DNA from: Salminus brasiliensis
Taxonomy: Eukaryota; Chordata; Actinopteri; Characiformes; Bryconidae
NCBI RefSeq assembly: GCF_030463535.1
Contig: NC_132878.1
Span: 31,874,261 to 31,938,260 of the forward strand
Direction of reading: 5' to 3'
DNA: 64,000 nt
Both the position numbers and the translations under genes were made by a program. Below, in pieces: positions 22,328-33,500 of the stretch. The stretch's first letter is position 1. The number at the start of each line of letters is the position of its first letter. The notes beneath the pieces are model-generated. The model made no database searches. It was not told where the DNA came from and was given only the letters and a program-made list of their open reading frames with translations.

Positions 22328-25300
22328 GGGCTGCAGGATGCAGCGTTTGGAATGTCCTTTGTGAGAAAACAGGTCTACAAAACAGTTCAAGACAAAGTGA
22401 TGAAACAAACCAAAGGCCTTTATCCTGCACCACTGAAGATCATAGAGGTATACACACACACAGGTCCAGGCATTAGCATATCTCACAGAGAGTTTTTCTT
22501 TTAGAATGTAAAAAAAAGGGTTGGCTACAAAAATCCATAATGTCAGTCCAGGATGTGAAATTATTTACTGTGTACAAGTGATTTTACTGCAGTGTTAATT
22601 GACAGTCTAGCTTATTCAAATCATGTGGCTGTTTTATAGATGGGAAATGCATGATGTGCATCAGCTTAAATAGAATCAGGAAGCAAAAACAATTATTGAA
22701 ATATTTCTAGCCATCACTGCAGTTATCTTTCTTGACTTGTGCGTTCAGCCTGTGGTCAGGAGTTTTTCCATAACAAGATTTAAGACCAGAGTGAGGGGTG
22801 TATGTAAATGGTGTGTCATGTCAATGAGATAGGTGACTGTCTTAAGTCCAGTGTTTGATAGCAACTTTAGCTTAGCATCTCTTGTTCTAAAATAAAGAAG
22901 CTCACTTTAAATGTACATCTCTTGGCTGATTGACTACATCTGGGACAAATCTGGCTGATCGACTACATCAGGGCTTGATTCGCAAATCTGTTGAGCCCCC
23001 TTTTCTGGCTCAGGTCTACTGAATTCTTGTGTCGCAATAGCCAATAAAAGACCAGAGGGTAGAATGAGGTGTGTCCTAAATGCACACGTTGTGCATCGAC
23101 ATTTCAGATAACACCAATGTAGTCCTAGAAGCAAAGATATACCTATAGTGCTAATCGTGTGTGTCTGTGTGTGTGGTTTAGAGTGTACAGACAGGTCTGG
23201 AGAAGGGTCCCGTTGAAGGATACAAGGTGGAGTCTGTGGTCAGTATAACTGCATCATTTATCTTGCCATGCACATTAGTTTAGGCAGATCTAGCTGTCTA
23301 AGGTTCAGTGTAGTAATAATAAATGAAGGCATATACTCCAGAGTTGTTGAGTAATCTCTAATACATGGTCAAAAATACTTGGCAAAAAGCTTTGCTACTG
23401 TCCACGTTCCCCCAACATAATTTTGTCTCCCACATTACTTGTAGTACATGCATACATGCACTTATTTAATGTTGTGTATATACTACACATGTTACAGTTT
23501 GAAAAAATTGAAAGAAGCCTTGTTCGAGGTAATGCACCGCCTCACCTATTGCTTTTCTTCCACTTAGTCACGCCATAGTTACTGTCTGTACTATTCCCTT
23601 AGACTAAGCACTACATCAAATGGGTGTAAAATACGGGGGCTCGTCTGGGATCGTAGCAACCTACGTTCATTGGGTGTGTAGTAGTAGTTGGATGAGTTCT
23701 GGTGTTCTGCTGCTTGCAAGTCTACTTAGAGATTACTCAACGAGTTGGGTTGAAGGGTCGAATTGCTCCTGCCTGTATCATACAAAATAATAATATTTCA
23801 TAGCACAATAATTTACCAGTGTGTGTTATTTGTTGGAGCTCAGTAGCAGTGATTATCTATTTATTTTATCATTTACTTATTTCAGATGTTAACATATTAT
23901 TCCTGGGTTTTTTTTTTCAGAACTTTGGGAAACTGGGTGTGACTTCAGAGTGCAGAGCCCTGATTGGTCTGTATCAAGGCCAGGTGGCTTGCAAGAAGAA
24001 TAACTTTGGCAAACCGGAGAGAGAAGTACAGTGAGTTTACACCACTGATTCACATGCTTTTCCCAACGGGTACAGTGTTGTCGCCTGGGCTATTAGTGAT
24101 TGCTTAATATTTATGTTAATATTAATATATAATATTTGAGTCATGTTTTAGTTCTAGATGTAACAGAATTTATTAGCCTATGTTATTTTATCAAGGATAT
24201 TTTTGTCTGATGTTTAGAAAAACGTTACAGGACACTGGCTCCATTGTGGCAGGCCTAATGGCATGCTGCTGTAAATTGCAGTGAGGTTTGGTGTGAAATG
24301 GTCCATTGTGTAAAAACTTACCAATTCAGATTTCTTTTTAGTGGTGATGGGAACCAGGAGTCCCAGTGACTACAAACACAAATTCATTCATTTTATGTAC
24401 TATCCAAACCCATTTTTCCCCATTTGAACCTGCACAATTGTCCCCAATTTTCATTGCATCTGAAAAGTTGCATGAAGTGCACTGCATAGTTTTGCCCTGC
24501 CACTTAGCAAGGTCACTGGAGCTCAACACGCTTGGAGGAGAACACGAAGTGCCAGTTGTGTTATCAGTTACATACCTAAACTAACACTGGTAGCGACTGA
24601 TAAAGTCATGGAAGCTTTTTATGAAGAACTGTCAGGCTGCAAATACACTCAACTGTTCTCACAACAGTTAATCTTTATTGGCCTTTTTATTTTTTTAAAT
24701 GTAATTAAACAAAACCCAATATATTCATGTTGCCATGTTCTCTAGGCATGACGAGCATTTGTTGCATGCACCAGAATAGCTATGTGCACATACAGTAAGT
24801 CAAGAAGGTGGGACGTGAACTAGACTGTAGATGTACTTCTCAGCATGGGTGCAATAACTGCTCCTACTTTGATCGGTCAGGAAATTGGCTATCCTGGGGG
24901 CAGGACTGATGGGAGCAGGTATCGCCCAGGTAACGGTGGATAAAGGCATATCCACCATCCTGAAGGACACCACAATAGAAGGAGTAGTCAGAGGGAACAA
25001 CCAGGTCTACAAGAGGTAAGACCACCGCACACATGCATCTCTACAGCAGAGATGAAGCTAAATCAACATAATGAAACCAGCTCTGAGAGGGTTTTTACAC
25101 ACAACACCTGCAGTTTGCTGCTTCATCCACCAGAGGGAAGCAAACCACTGTCTAAAAGACAGCTGTCAGGGCGCCACCAGGTGGCAGTGATGGCTTTTTA
25201 CTGATAGTTACACAGCAGATTTGAAACCAGGCATTAGGAGTTTAAAAAAGTTGTGCTAAGTAAGACTGAATATTCTATATGGCCAAAGGTATGTGGACAT

Positions 25301-28300
25301 CTGCTCGTCAAGCAACAACAACATTTTGAAAAGAGAGTTCGACTGACACTTTGTGCAGTAACAGCCTCTACTCTTTTGGGAAGGCTTAACACTAGATGGA
25401 ACATTGCTGTGAGGAGAATTTGATTGCAGTTAGCCCCACAAGAGCATTAGTGAGGTAAAGTACTGATGTAAGCTGATTAGTTCTGCCACTCCAGCTCCTC
25501 CCCAAGTTATTGGATGGAGCTCCATCAGTCTGGAGAACACAGTTCCACTGCTCCACCTCTCTGTTCTGGGGGGCTTTGTACCCGTGTAGCTGACCCTTAG
25601 AGCTCATATGGAGCTGTTCTATTGGTCAAGTCTATTGGTGAAGTGGCAGAATTAACAGATGGGATATTCACAGTTTTTTGGATATATAGTGAATGCCTCT
25701 CTCTGTTTTCTTTCTTTCTTACCTTCTTTCTTTCCTTCTCTCTATCTTTAGTCTGAATGACAAAGTGAAACGGAAGAACATAACCTCTTTTGAAAGGGAC
25801 GCAATAATGTCCCTCCTGACAGGGCAGGTGGACTATAGTGGCTTCCAGAATGCAGATATGGTTATAGAGGCAGTGTTTGAGGACCTGTCAGTCAAACACA
25901 AAGTACTGAAAGAGGTGGAAGCTGTGAGTATGTCTGTTTTGTTTTGTTTTTGTATCCATGCTGGTATACTTTTTCAGTGATAATCTGAAGGGAGTTCTAC
26001 CTGTGTATAGATCTGTGATGTGAATGACCCTGTGTGTTTACTGTGGGCAGGTGACTTCTCCTCACTGCATCTTCGCATCCAACACCTCATCTCTGCCCAT
26101 CAAAGATATCGCGGCTGCCAGCAAACGGCCTGAGAAGGTGAGGAAAGGTGTGTGTGTGTGTGTGTGTTTCACTGTATTGAAATGCATTTGCTACAAGTAC
26201 AGGAACACGTCAAATTGAGTTGTTGTGTGTGTTTTGTAGGTCATTGGGATGCACTATTTCTCACCAGTTGATAAGATGCAGTTGCTGGAGATCATCACCA
26301 CAGATAAAACCTCTAAAGACACCACAGCTACAGCTGTGGCTCTGGGGCTCACACAAGGCAAAGTTATCATAGTGGTGGGGGTAAGAGCCGTTTATTGAAT
26401 GTGTTTGTAAAAACAAACCTTATTCATTCTGAAGTCAATTGTAGCTTAATTGCAGAATTACCACAAACCAGCAAGACCCTTTGCTTTGGTTCAGTCATTT
26501 TTTGTGAACCGGCTTCACCTGCTAGTTGGTCTAGTTATTAGATACAGGCATGTGACCATTTGATTTCGAGGATGACTTGTCAGGAAGCTCACTGGAGTGG
26601 ACAAAAAGTGGCCACTGGTTTTGTTGAGCTATAAATTGCTATACGTTGACAATTTTACACCACCAAAGGATGTGGCTTTTAAATTGGACAGCAGGTATAG
26701 CTGGTTAAATTTAATGTGTTAAAATGTCAAAATTACTACTTTGAAGCTAAAAAGAGATGGCCAACAAATCTCCAGTGTAAAATGCTTGAAATTGTCGTAA
26801 ATGAGAAGAAATGCACAGCACAGGATTTGTAAAGTTACCATGGAGGAACAACAGCTTTGCAGAATCATATCTGTTTTGTACACCAATAACATTATCAGAA
26901 AAATTAAACTATTAATATGATCTGGGTCCTCCTTGTTCAACCAAAACAGCTCTCCACTGTCAAGTTGTGAACTCCACGAAACCTCTAAAGGGGTCCTGTG
27001 GTATCTGGCACCAAGGCATTGTAGCAGTTCATTTAAGTCCTATAAGTTGTTTGGTAGGACCACCAGTGAGCATAAGTGAGCCTTAGGTGTCCATCACCTT
27101 GACGCCAGTTGTCCTTTCTGGGAGCACATTAGGTAGGTACTGACTACTGCATACTGGGAACACCCCACAAGTACTAATATTTTGGAGATGTTCTGACCCG
27201 GTCATCTAGACATCACAGTTTGGTTCTTTTCAAATTGGCTGGCATTTTTTTCTAAGGGTCATTTTGAGAATGAGCTTTCAGGAACACAGAGTATTCAAAG
27301 CCTACAAAATGCTAGTTGGTGCTGTATAAAACTTAAGGTAGTCATTAATGAGGTTCTTAAATAGGACAAGATTATGGGTTGATCTAGAGGTGGTATTGGA
27401 CAGAATAATGGGGAATGGAGCTATAAGGTACTGGAATAGTTGTGGACACTCTCCTTTTGATCTCCCATTCTTTCTCACTCTCTTTTTAGGATGGACCAGG
27501 ATTCTATACAACACGTTGTCTGGGTCCTACACAGTCAGAAGCAATAAGAATACTGCAGGTAAATGATAGGCTGCTGCAGCTACCCTGGACCTCCTGAATA
27601 TTTTACTTATTATAGTGCTTCAAACTTCAAAAAAAAAATTAGTAAAAAAAATCTGCATAGAGAAAAACATTTTTGCTGTCTCATGCGTTCAAGGCTGTTT
27701 TGTGAGAAAGGCCCTGAGTGTCTGGGTCAGGCACTGTCCTTCAGTCTGGTGAAAAAGTAAATACTGAAAGTACACTCTGAATCTCTAAATAGCTTGTATC
27801 AGATTTGTACAACTGAATTTAAATTGAAACTTGTCTACTGAATTTAAAGTTTATAAAAAAGAAAAAACACATTTTTCCATTGGCTGTGCCCGCAGGAAGG
27901 GGTGACTCCAAAGAAGTTGGACGCTCTGACTAAAGCTTTTGGCTTTCCTGTGGGTTTGACTGCTCTGTTGGATGAGGTGGGCATGGATGTGGCGGCTCAC
28001 GTAGGAGAGGATCTTGGTAAGGCCTTTGGTCCGCGATTTGGGGGCGGGAGCACTGATCTGCTGAAGACAATGGTGCAAAAAGGCTTCAAGGGTATGAGAC
28101 CATCTTTAACAGTACACACACACATTCGTTTATGTACTGTTGTTTACATGTGCACATGTGTGTTTGTGTATCTGTGCGTGGATACTTGCCATACCACCAT
28201 TTTTTTGTTTGTTTGTTTATTTGTTTGTTTCTTCCTCAGGTCGTAAGTCTGGTAAGGGATGGTATGATTATGCGGGCAAGAAGAAGGACAAGAAGGTAAA

Positions 28301-30212
28301 CGCTGGAGCGGAGGAGGTTCTGAAAGCCTTCAAACTGACTGCGCCCCCTGCTGTGTAAGTGCCGTACTACCACACGCTATTATACAGCTATAATACACGC
28401 TACTGTATAAACGAATAATACATGGCATTAAGTTCTGTGCACACAAGTTACCGGTTTAGCAGTTCATTGCGCTCTAGAGCACAGAAAGGTGTGTAGACGG
28501 TAGACTACTGAACGTCGCCACTGTGACATTGACAGCACTCTTACTTTTGTACAACAGCAAGAAAAATAAATTCTCATCAGTGTCAAAATTGAAGAGACCT
28601 GTATGTGCTGTATAATGGTGTTTGTATGACTTGTTCATCTGTAAACTAACAGCAGTATGTCATGTAACATGCCATAGCCAAAAAAAGTAAACCCCTACTT
28701 TTTTTTCCTGTTCTCTCTCCATCTGTACAGGTCTGGGGATGAAGATGTTCAGTATCGACTGGTTTCCCGGTTCGTGAACGAGGCTGCTATGTGTCTGCAG
28801 GAGGGTATTCTGGCAGATCCTGTTCAGGGAGACATCGGAGCCGTGTTTGGCTTGGGTTTCCCTCCTTGCCTTGGAGGTGAGTGGACACATAGAAAATACC
28901 TGTCAGGTTGGGCACTGCAGGTAATTAGGCATGTTTGCAATAGATGTGGTGATGGTGAATCCTCCAGAGTTCCTTTAAAAACACTGAACTTCTCTAATGT
29001 CACATTTTAGAGATGTGTTAGTGTTACGACTGTAATATGTAGTAGATCTAAATCGAACAACTAAACAGTAGGGATGTACCTATTGAGTTATTTGCTATTT
29101 GTTTGATTAACCCCAATGCTGATTGTTGGTTGAATCCGATCTTTGTGTTTCTATAAATAATAAAGCTCAACAGTTTAAATAAGAAGTGCTGTTACTATAA
29201 ATACTAGTAAATCACTGTATATTCAGTGACCATTCTAAACGCATTCATTTTGTTTGGCACAACTTTATTTTTTTAAATGACTGTTTTAAACTTTATAGTG
29301 TATTCAATACCTAATAATCCAGTCTGACTGACCTACCTGACCATGCAACTCCCAGTTCCTTTAAAAAAGCTGCAGTCAAATTACCAGTAGTGGTGCACAC
29401 TTTAAACTAATATTTGTTGCTTATTGTTGATTACAGATGTGTATGACTGAATAAGCTGATGTCCTTTTCTAGCATGAGTGTATAGACAATCAACAAATGT
29501 TTTAAGAAAGAGTCTGTACTGTCTGTTGTTGAAGTGCCACGTTAACAACAAGGCTCTCAGCAATCCTTCTGTTAAACCTGCCACTCTTTTTCTAAAACTA
29601 CCCTGTAACATTTATTTTGGTGAATAAAACAAAAAAGAGCTTTATCTGAAGTGATAAGTGCCATTACGTTACCAGTTAGCAACCAAAACAAGGCTGCTAA
29701 TTCTATCACTCCATTCAACATTCCTGTTAATGGAGCCTAGGGGACAACAATCCAAGGAAAAGAAGTAGATTAGGGGATACCTAGTCCATTGAATTTTTTT
29801 TTTTTTTAAATGCCTGGATTGGTCCCAAGTCACTGGATCGGATCGGGGCATGTCCCTTATATTGCACGGTCAGTGGAAATCGCTTTTAACCAGGAAGGTT
29901 GGACTTGACCAGTGTTGTCCAAGTGGAGTCAGTAACGAACGGGATAACGAATGGGCTTATTCAGTAGATTGTATTAGGAACTAGCAACTGATCAGAGAAA
30001 CCTGTTTCAGAGGTTTTCGTTTTGTCCAGTTTGACTGAAGTGTGTATTTTGTGACCTGTATTGTAGGTCCATTCCGCTTTCTGGATTCGTTTGGAGCCGA
30101 TAAACTAGTTCACAAGATGAAGCGTTACGAGGACGTTTACGGAATGCAGTTCACCCCCTGCCAGCTCCTCTTGGACTATGCCAAGGATCCCAGCAAGAAG
30201 TTCCACAAGTGA
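15255..30212 (+). CDS. hadha: HADHA, trifunctional protein alpha subunit (long-chain enoyl-CoA hydratase / 3-hydroxyacyl-CoA dehydrogenase)
   Basis: The alpha subunit hydrates long-chain 2-enoyl-CoA and then oxidises 3-hydroxyacyl-CoA with NAD+, passing the product to the HADHB thiolase in the mitochondrial inner-membrane complex. Twenty coding exons with GT-AG borders join in phase to 2292 bases, 763 residues, the same length as human HADHA. Counting from Met1, hydratase glutamates fall at Glu151 (GGGLE) and Glu173 (CPEVFLG), the NAD-binding GAGLMGAG at 368-375, and the dehydrogenase pair at His498 (GMHYFSP) and Glu510 (MQLLEII). Glu510 is the residue changed in the common human LCHAD-deficiency allele, and it is intact here. 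The start has G at -3 and +4. Exons are listed in the four block entries below. Confidence 0.98.
16039..16048 (+). promoter_or_regulatory. ERR-type response element in HADHA intron 1
   Basis: TTAAGGTCAC is identical over 10 bases to the promoter site at 15001-15010 but on the opposite strand. It lies 8 bases after an E-box (CCACGTGG at 16024-16031). Spacing from the HADHA start is about 0.8 kb. Confidence 0.45.
16876..16911. repeat. (TATCT)n short tandem repeat
   Basis: About six units of ATCTT/TATCT in HADHA intron 1. Confidence 0.8.
17560..18010 (-). mobile_element. Decayed hAT-like element with BED-finger remnant
   Basis: On the minus strand an open stretch reads [20 protein letters not shown], resembling the Cys-rich start of BED zinc fingers in hAT transposases. 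It is followed by broken sequence, with a GATGCCCCGACCC motif at 17591-17603 of the kind seen at fish hAT ends. Stops interrupt it and only a fragment remains, in HADHA intron 1. Identification is by pattern only. Confidence 0.4.
19177..23238 (+). CDS. hadha: HADHA exons 4-10: enoyl-CoA hydratase (crotonase) domain and linker
   Basis: Exons: 4, 19177-19310; 5, 20101-20239; 6, 20628-20747; 7, 21259-21361; 8, 21961-22083; 9, 22329-22447; 10, 23182-23238. Exon 4 carries the oxyanion-hole segment SFIAGADL (residues 97-104). Exon 5 ends exactly on catalytic Glu151, and exon 6 holds Glu173 and [13 protein letters not shown]. Exons 8-9 encode the helical linker ([13 protein letters not shown]). The exon 9 acceptor is a (TG)33 run followed by TTAG. 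Exon 10 is only 57 bases and poorly conserved ([15 protein letters not shown]). Confidence 0.95.
20245..20560. repeat. Degenerate GGAT/GAATG tetranucleotide repeat
   Basis: Imperfect GGATGGATGA-type units fill most of HADHA intron 5. No coding content. Confidence 0.85.
22259..22324 (+). repeat. (TG)33 tract forming the exon 9 polypyrimidine region
   Basis: Sixty-six perfect bases of TG end 4 bases before HADHA exon 9, the junction being TG...TG TTAG|GGCTGCAG. No conventional pyrimidine run exists between the tract and the AG. The arrangement resembles the TG tract at the human CFTR exon 9 acceptor, where TDP-43 binding promotes skipping. Confidence 0.95.
23921..26380 (+). CDS. hadha: HADHA exons 11-15: NAD-binding 3-hydroxyacyl-CoA dehydrogenase domain
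   Basis: Exons: 11, 23921-24030; 12, 24881-25015; 13, 25752-25923; 14, 26051-26137; 15, 26240-26380. Exon 12 encodes [17 protein letters not shown], the Rossmann dinucleotide-binding turn. Exon 13 carries [13 protein letters not shown], exon 14 [11 protein letters not shown], and exon 15 the catalytic His498 and Glu510. Introns 13 and 14 are short (127 and 102 bases). Exon 15 ends VIIVVG, where human has VIIVVK; the exon/intron reading GGG|GTAAGAG leaves little doubt about the splice point. A TG run follows the exon 14 donor. Confidence 0.96.
25275..25692 (+). mobile_element. Tc1/mariner-type MITE in HADHA intron 12
   Basis: It opens with CTATATGGCCAAAGGTATGT and closes with GGATATATAGTG, imperfect terminal inverted repeats. 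The interior shares GTTATTGGATGGAGCTCCATC-type sequence with the MITE at 33036-33500. It stops 60 bases before the exon 13 acceptor. Confidence 0.65.
26935..27260 (+). mobile_element. Fragment of a Tc1-like transposon in HADHA intron 15
   Basis: Segments such as GTGGTATCTGGCACCAAGG, GGGAACACCCCACAAG and TTTTGGAGATGTTCTGACCC are, from memory, characteristic of a common fish Tc1-like element in antisense orientation, with a central deletion. The terminal part of what appears to be the same family is at 30850-31099. Confidence 0.6.
27490..30212 (+). CDS. hadha: HADHA exons 16-20: C-terminal dehydrogenase domains
   Basis: Exons: 16, 27490-27558 ([13 protein letters not shown]); 17, 27896-28091 ([19 protein letters not shown]); 18, 28240-28354 ([17 protein letters not shown], a lysine-rich variable segment); 19, 28731-28876 ([15 protein letters not shown] and [17 protein letters not shown]); 20, 30067-30212 ([12 protein letters not shown] through FHK and a TGA stop). 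All phases close. Intron 19 (28877-30066) contains the second copy of the decayed transposon-like repeat also seen near the left edge. Confidence 0.96.
29065..29865 (+). mobile_element. Decayed DNA-transposon-like repeat, copy B (HADHA intron 19)
   Basis: It is related to 1125-1640 over several blocks in the same order. The right end reads GATCGGATCGGGGCATG, resembling hAT-type termini, and the left end GTAGGGATGTACCT. There is no coding capacity. Confidence 0.5.
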
Positions 30213-30805
30213 ACCTAGATCAGAGGTCATGGCTCATTTAACCAGCTGTTTGACCTCAGGTTCGAGGGCCACCATTGCCTGTCCATCCACCATTAACCAC
30301 ATTGGGAGTTCTGTATCTTTACTGCATAAGCCATAACAAGCCAAAATCGACATTGGTACTATGTATGAACATGCTCACCTTTTGCTAAACACTTTATTTT
30401 TTTGGTGCCTTATTATGGCACAGTCAACTTCATTCAGTTAACATCTGTGCAAGAGATAAGTGCATTTGAAGCATTTGATGGTAACTATGCCTTTTTTTAA
30501 GAGCTTGAAATCCAGATCCCACCACTGTGTGGAACTGTAACTACTGCAGCTGTATTGTGATCAGGTTCTACCCACAATGCCTTCAGGTCGTATCTACAGG
30601 GAGATTGGGAGATTGACTTTTGCACTTTCTGCTATTGATTGTTTATTTGTTTTGTATAGATTTTGTTTTCTCTATCTGTGAATAATTGTAATTTAGTGAA
30701 CTTTAACTTTCCAACTAGTACCCAGTACTCGAATAATTACCTGGCTGTTTTAGTTTTTTTTTTTTCTAAACCCTGCTTCAAATAAATCAGACTGGACCTG
30801 GATGT
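30213..30805 (+). other. hadha: HADHA 3' untranslated region
   Basis: Sequence from the TGA stop to just beyond AATAAA at 30781-30786. It is AT-rich with no open frame of interest. The end is inferred from the poly(A) signal. Confidence 0.75.
30781..30786 (+). terminator. hadha: HADHA poly(A) signal AATAAA
   Basis: A canonical hexamer 569 bases after the stop codon, the only one in this part of the plus strand. Cleavage is expected near 30800. Confidence 0.75.
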
Positions 30806-30849
30806 TGTTTCTGTGAGAGAATGCACTTTTAGAGCACTTTTTACTGGAC

Positions 30850-31099
30850 ACTGCATGATGTTTTAAAGATGGTCTGATCCAATCGTGTAGCCATTCAGAA
30901 TCAGAATTTGGTTCTTGTCAGTCACTCAGATCTTTACTCTTGTCCATTTTTCCTGCTTCCAACACATTAACTCCACTTGCTTAATAATATGTATACCCTG
31001 CCCTTTAATACCATAGCCATGGTACCCAGGTTCCATTGTAACTAAATAATCACTGCTACTCACCTGTCAATGGTTTTAATGATATGGCTGATGGGTGTA
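30850..31099 (+). mobile_element. 3' part of a Tc1-like element next to the HADHA poly(A) site
   Basis: CCATTTTTCCTGCTTCCAAC, the ACTCACCTGTCAATGG block and the ending ATGGCTGATGGGTGTA are, from memory, the terminal part of the same fish element whose interior lies at 26935-27260. It ends exactly at the TA where the next element begins. Confidence 0.65.
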
Positions 31100-32197
31100 T
31101 GCAGCCATGTGGAACAAAAACGTACACCCTCTTTGAATAGGTTTATGAGTCATGACGTCATTAAAAAGATCTGGCCCTTGGAAGATCTTACATTTTTTTA
31201 AAATGCAACCTCAGATGAACAACAACGCACGACAGTTTATACAGTGTCATTACTTATTTAACAAACACTAGGCCAAAATGCAGAGTGCGAAACATTAAGT
31301 ACACCCTTACTGCTTCTATCAAATGTCTTTGACAAATTTATCATCAGCAAGTGTGACTGACTCTATAAAAACAGACATTTTGGCAGGTTGCTGCTCTGGC
31401 TGATGATCTTATTCAAGTCTTCCCAGCAAATTCACCCCAAGGTCACACCTACACTGATCTACATCAAGATCTGCATACTCTACAGGCCTTGTTTAAGTTT
31501 AAAATTGAGATGTTTGGCCATACTGAACAGTGCCATATTTGGTGGGGTAATGATTTGGTCTTATTTTGCAGCAACAGGACCTGGGTATCTGGCAGTCATT
31601 GAACCGACCATGAAGTCCTTTGTTTACCAAAGTATTCTAGAGTCAAATATGAGGCCATCTATCCAACAGCCAAAGCTTGGGCGATAAACTGGGCCATGCA
31701 ACAGGACAATGAATCCAAACACACCAGCAAATCTACAACTGAATGGCTGAAAAAGAGAAGAATCAAGGTGTTGCGGCCCAGCCAAAGTTCAGACCCCAAC
31801 TGGAATGCTGTGACGGAACCTTGAGAGAGCCGTGCATAAACAAATGCCCACAAACCTCAATGAACTGAAGAAGTGCTATAAAAAAAGTGGACCAAAATTC
31901 CTCCAAAACAATGTGAGAGATTGATAGTCATACAGAAAACTCTTAATTCATTAGTTACTGCTTCTACAATCTAGAAATTCTTGGAGTGTAAGTACTTTTT
32001 CACACAAGATTTCCATTTTGGCTTCATTTTAGTTATAAATAAATAAAGACATGGTGGAATCTGTTGCATGTTGTTTATATGAAGTAGTATTCACCTCATT
32101 TTTAAGACCTGCTAAGGACCAGATGTTGTTAATTATGTCCTGACGCATAAAACCATAGAATTCAAAGAGGATGTAGTTTGTGTTTCACATGACTGTA
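31100..32197 (+). mobile_element. Dead Tc1-family transposon, 1.1 kb
   Basis: The ends form inverted repeats: left TGCAGCCATGTGGAACAAAA and, on the other strand, right TACAGTCATGTGAAACACAA, each with CCTCTTTGAAT further in and each flanked by TA. The interior holds transposase remnants: GGVMIWSYFAATGPGYL, then WAMQQDNESKHTSK and TTEWLKKRRIKVL. This is the catalytic core of Tc1 transposase, here interrupted by stops and frameshifts, so it cannot mobilise itself. The TA target duplication is visible at 31098-31099 and 32198-32199. Confidence 0.85.
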
Positions 32198-32199
32198 TA

Positions 32200-33035
32200 T
32201 ATACCTCACACAACATTCATCCACCTGGCGAGTAAGAGCTGGTGAGCACTATAGAGTTCTTTATTTGTTTCTTTACCTAATCCATACGGATTAAAATCAT
32301 ACAGGAGGTGAAATTTCAGTATAAATGAAATCAGCACTAAAGCCGTTAAACATTATTCCAAGTACAAGTGTGTCTACAGCAGAGGGCGTGTAAAACATAC
32401 ACTCGGCGCGTTCCGTCAGCACTTCCCAAACGCTGAGAAAACAGCAAAGTAGGCCTGCTGAAACCCCTCATTATGGAGACACTCTTGACACATCACTTGC
32501 ACTCACACACACACACACAACAGCAGAACTCTCAGACATTAAAAGCTATGGTTAGTAAGCATTTAATTACTGTCGCTTAATTACAGAGTGTGAGAGCATG
32601 ACGCACACTTCACTCTTCACTTCTTTTTCCCTTTAGCAGAGGCTAAGCAACCCCTAAGGTTAGGTCTTATAGTAGATGGGCGTGGGTGTGTGTGTGTGTT
32701 GGGTATATGGGTATGTGAATATGACTGTTGGATAACTAAATAGAACGCTCACTGGGGAGGCAGGAGAGTGGGAATACTGTTGGTATTGTGTTTTCAGATC
32801 TGTGATGTTCTGACCATCCTTGTGCTTTATGAAGCTGCAAGAACCGATGGCAGCAAGCTGACCACTCTCCTCTTAACAGTTCTTCTGCATGAACCTGCAT
32901 CCAGGAACATGACTGCCATGTGTGTACCATCATATACATGCTGCACAAACACTACATAAATAGTGTAGTGTATGTGCAGTAGGCATCTGTGCACATGAGC
33001 TGAATCCCATATGGCTGTTTGTAAGACATACACAA
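32200..33035. other. Intergenic DNA between HADHA and GAREM2, no gene seen
   Basis: This contains short AC and GT runs (about 32504-32519 and 32683-32699). Open frames near 32736-33066 resemble no protein I know, and I found no exon. Confidence 0.4.
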
Positions 33036-33500
33036 TGTGGATAAAAGTATTGGGACGCCTGTTCATTCAGTTTCTTCTCAAATCAAGGGAATTATAAGAG
33101 TTGATTCTGCTTTTGTTTGAGTAACTGTCTCTGCTGTCCAGGGAAGACTTTCTATTAGATTTTGGAGTATGGATGTGTGATCACCACCCCACCCACATCC
33201 AAAAGTATTGGATGGAGCACCATCCATCATTCCAGAGAACACTGTTCCAATGCTCCACAGCTCAATGCTGGGGGGGGGGCTTTACACCCCTCTAGCCCAT
33301 GCCTGGCGTTAGGCACGGTGCCAATAGGTATAGGTTTATCTGCTCCAGAGAGTCCTATTCTATTGCCAATACTTCTCTACAAGGTCTAGACAAGCTGTGT
33401 GTGTGCATTTGCACATCTGGGTCAGCAATGGGTGCAATGTCCAATTAGCTAAATACATGCAATGGAAGGGTGCCCACAAACCTTTGGCCATATAGTGACA
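33036..33500 (+). mobile_element. Tc1/mariner-type MITE
   Basis: The left end is AATGTGGATAAAAGTATTGG and the right end CCACAAACCTTTGGCCATAT then AGTG, imperfect inverted termini. The interior is shared with the copy at 9634-9975. It has no transposase. Confidence 0.75.
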
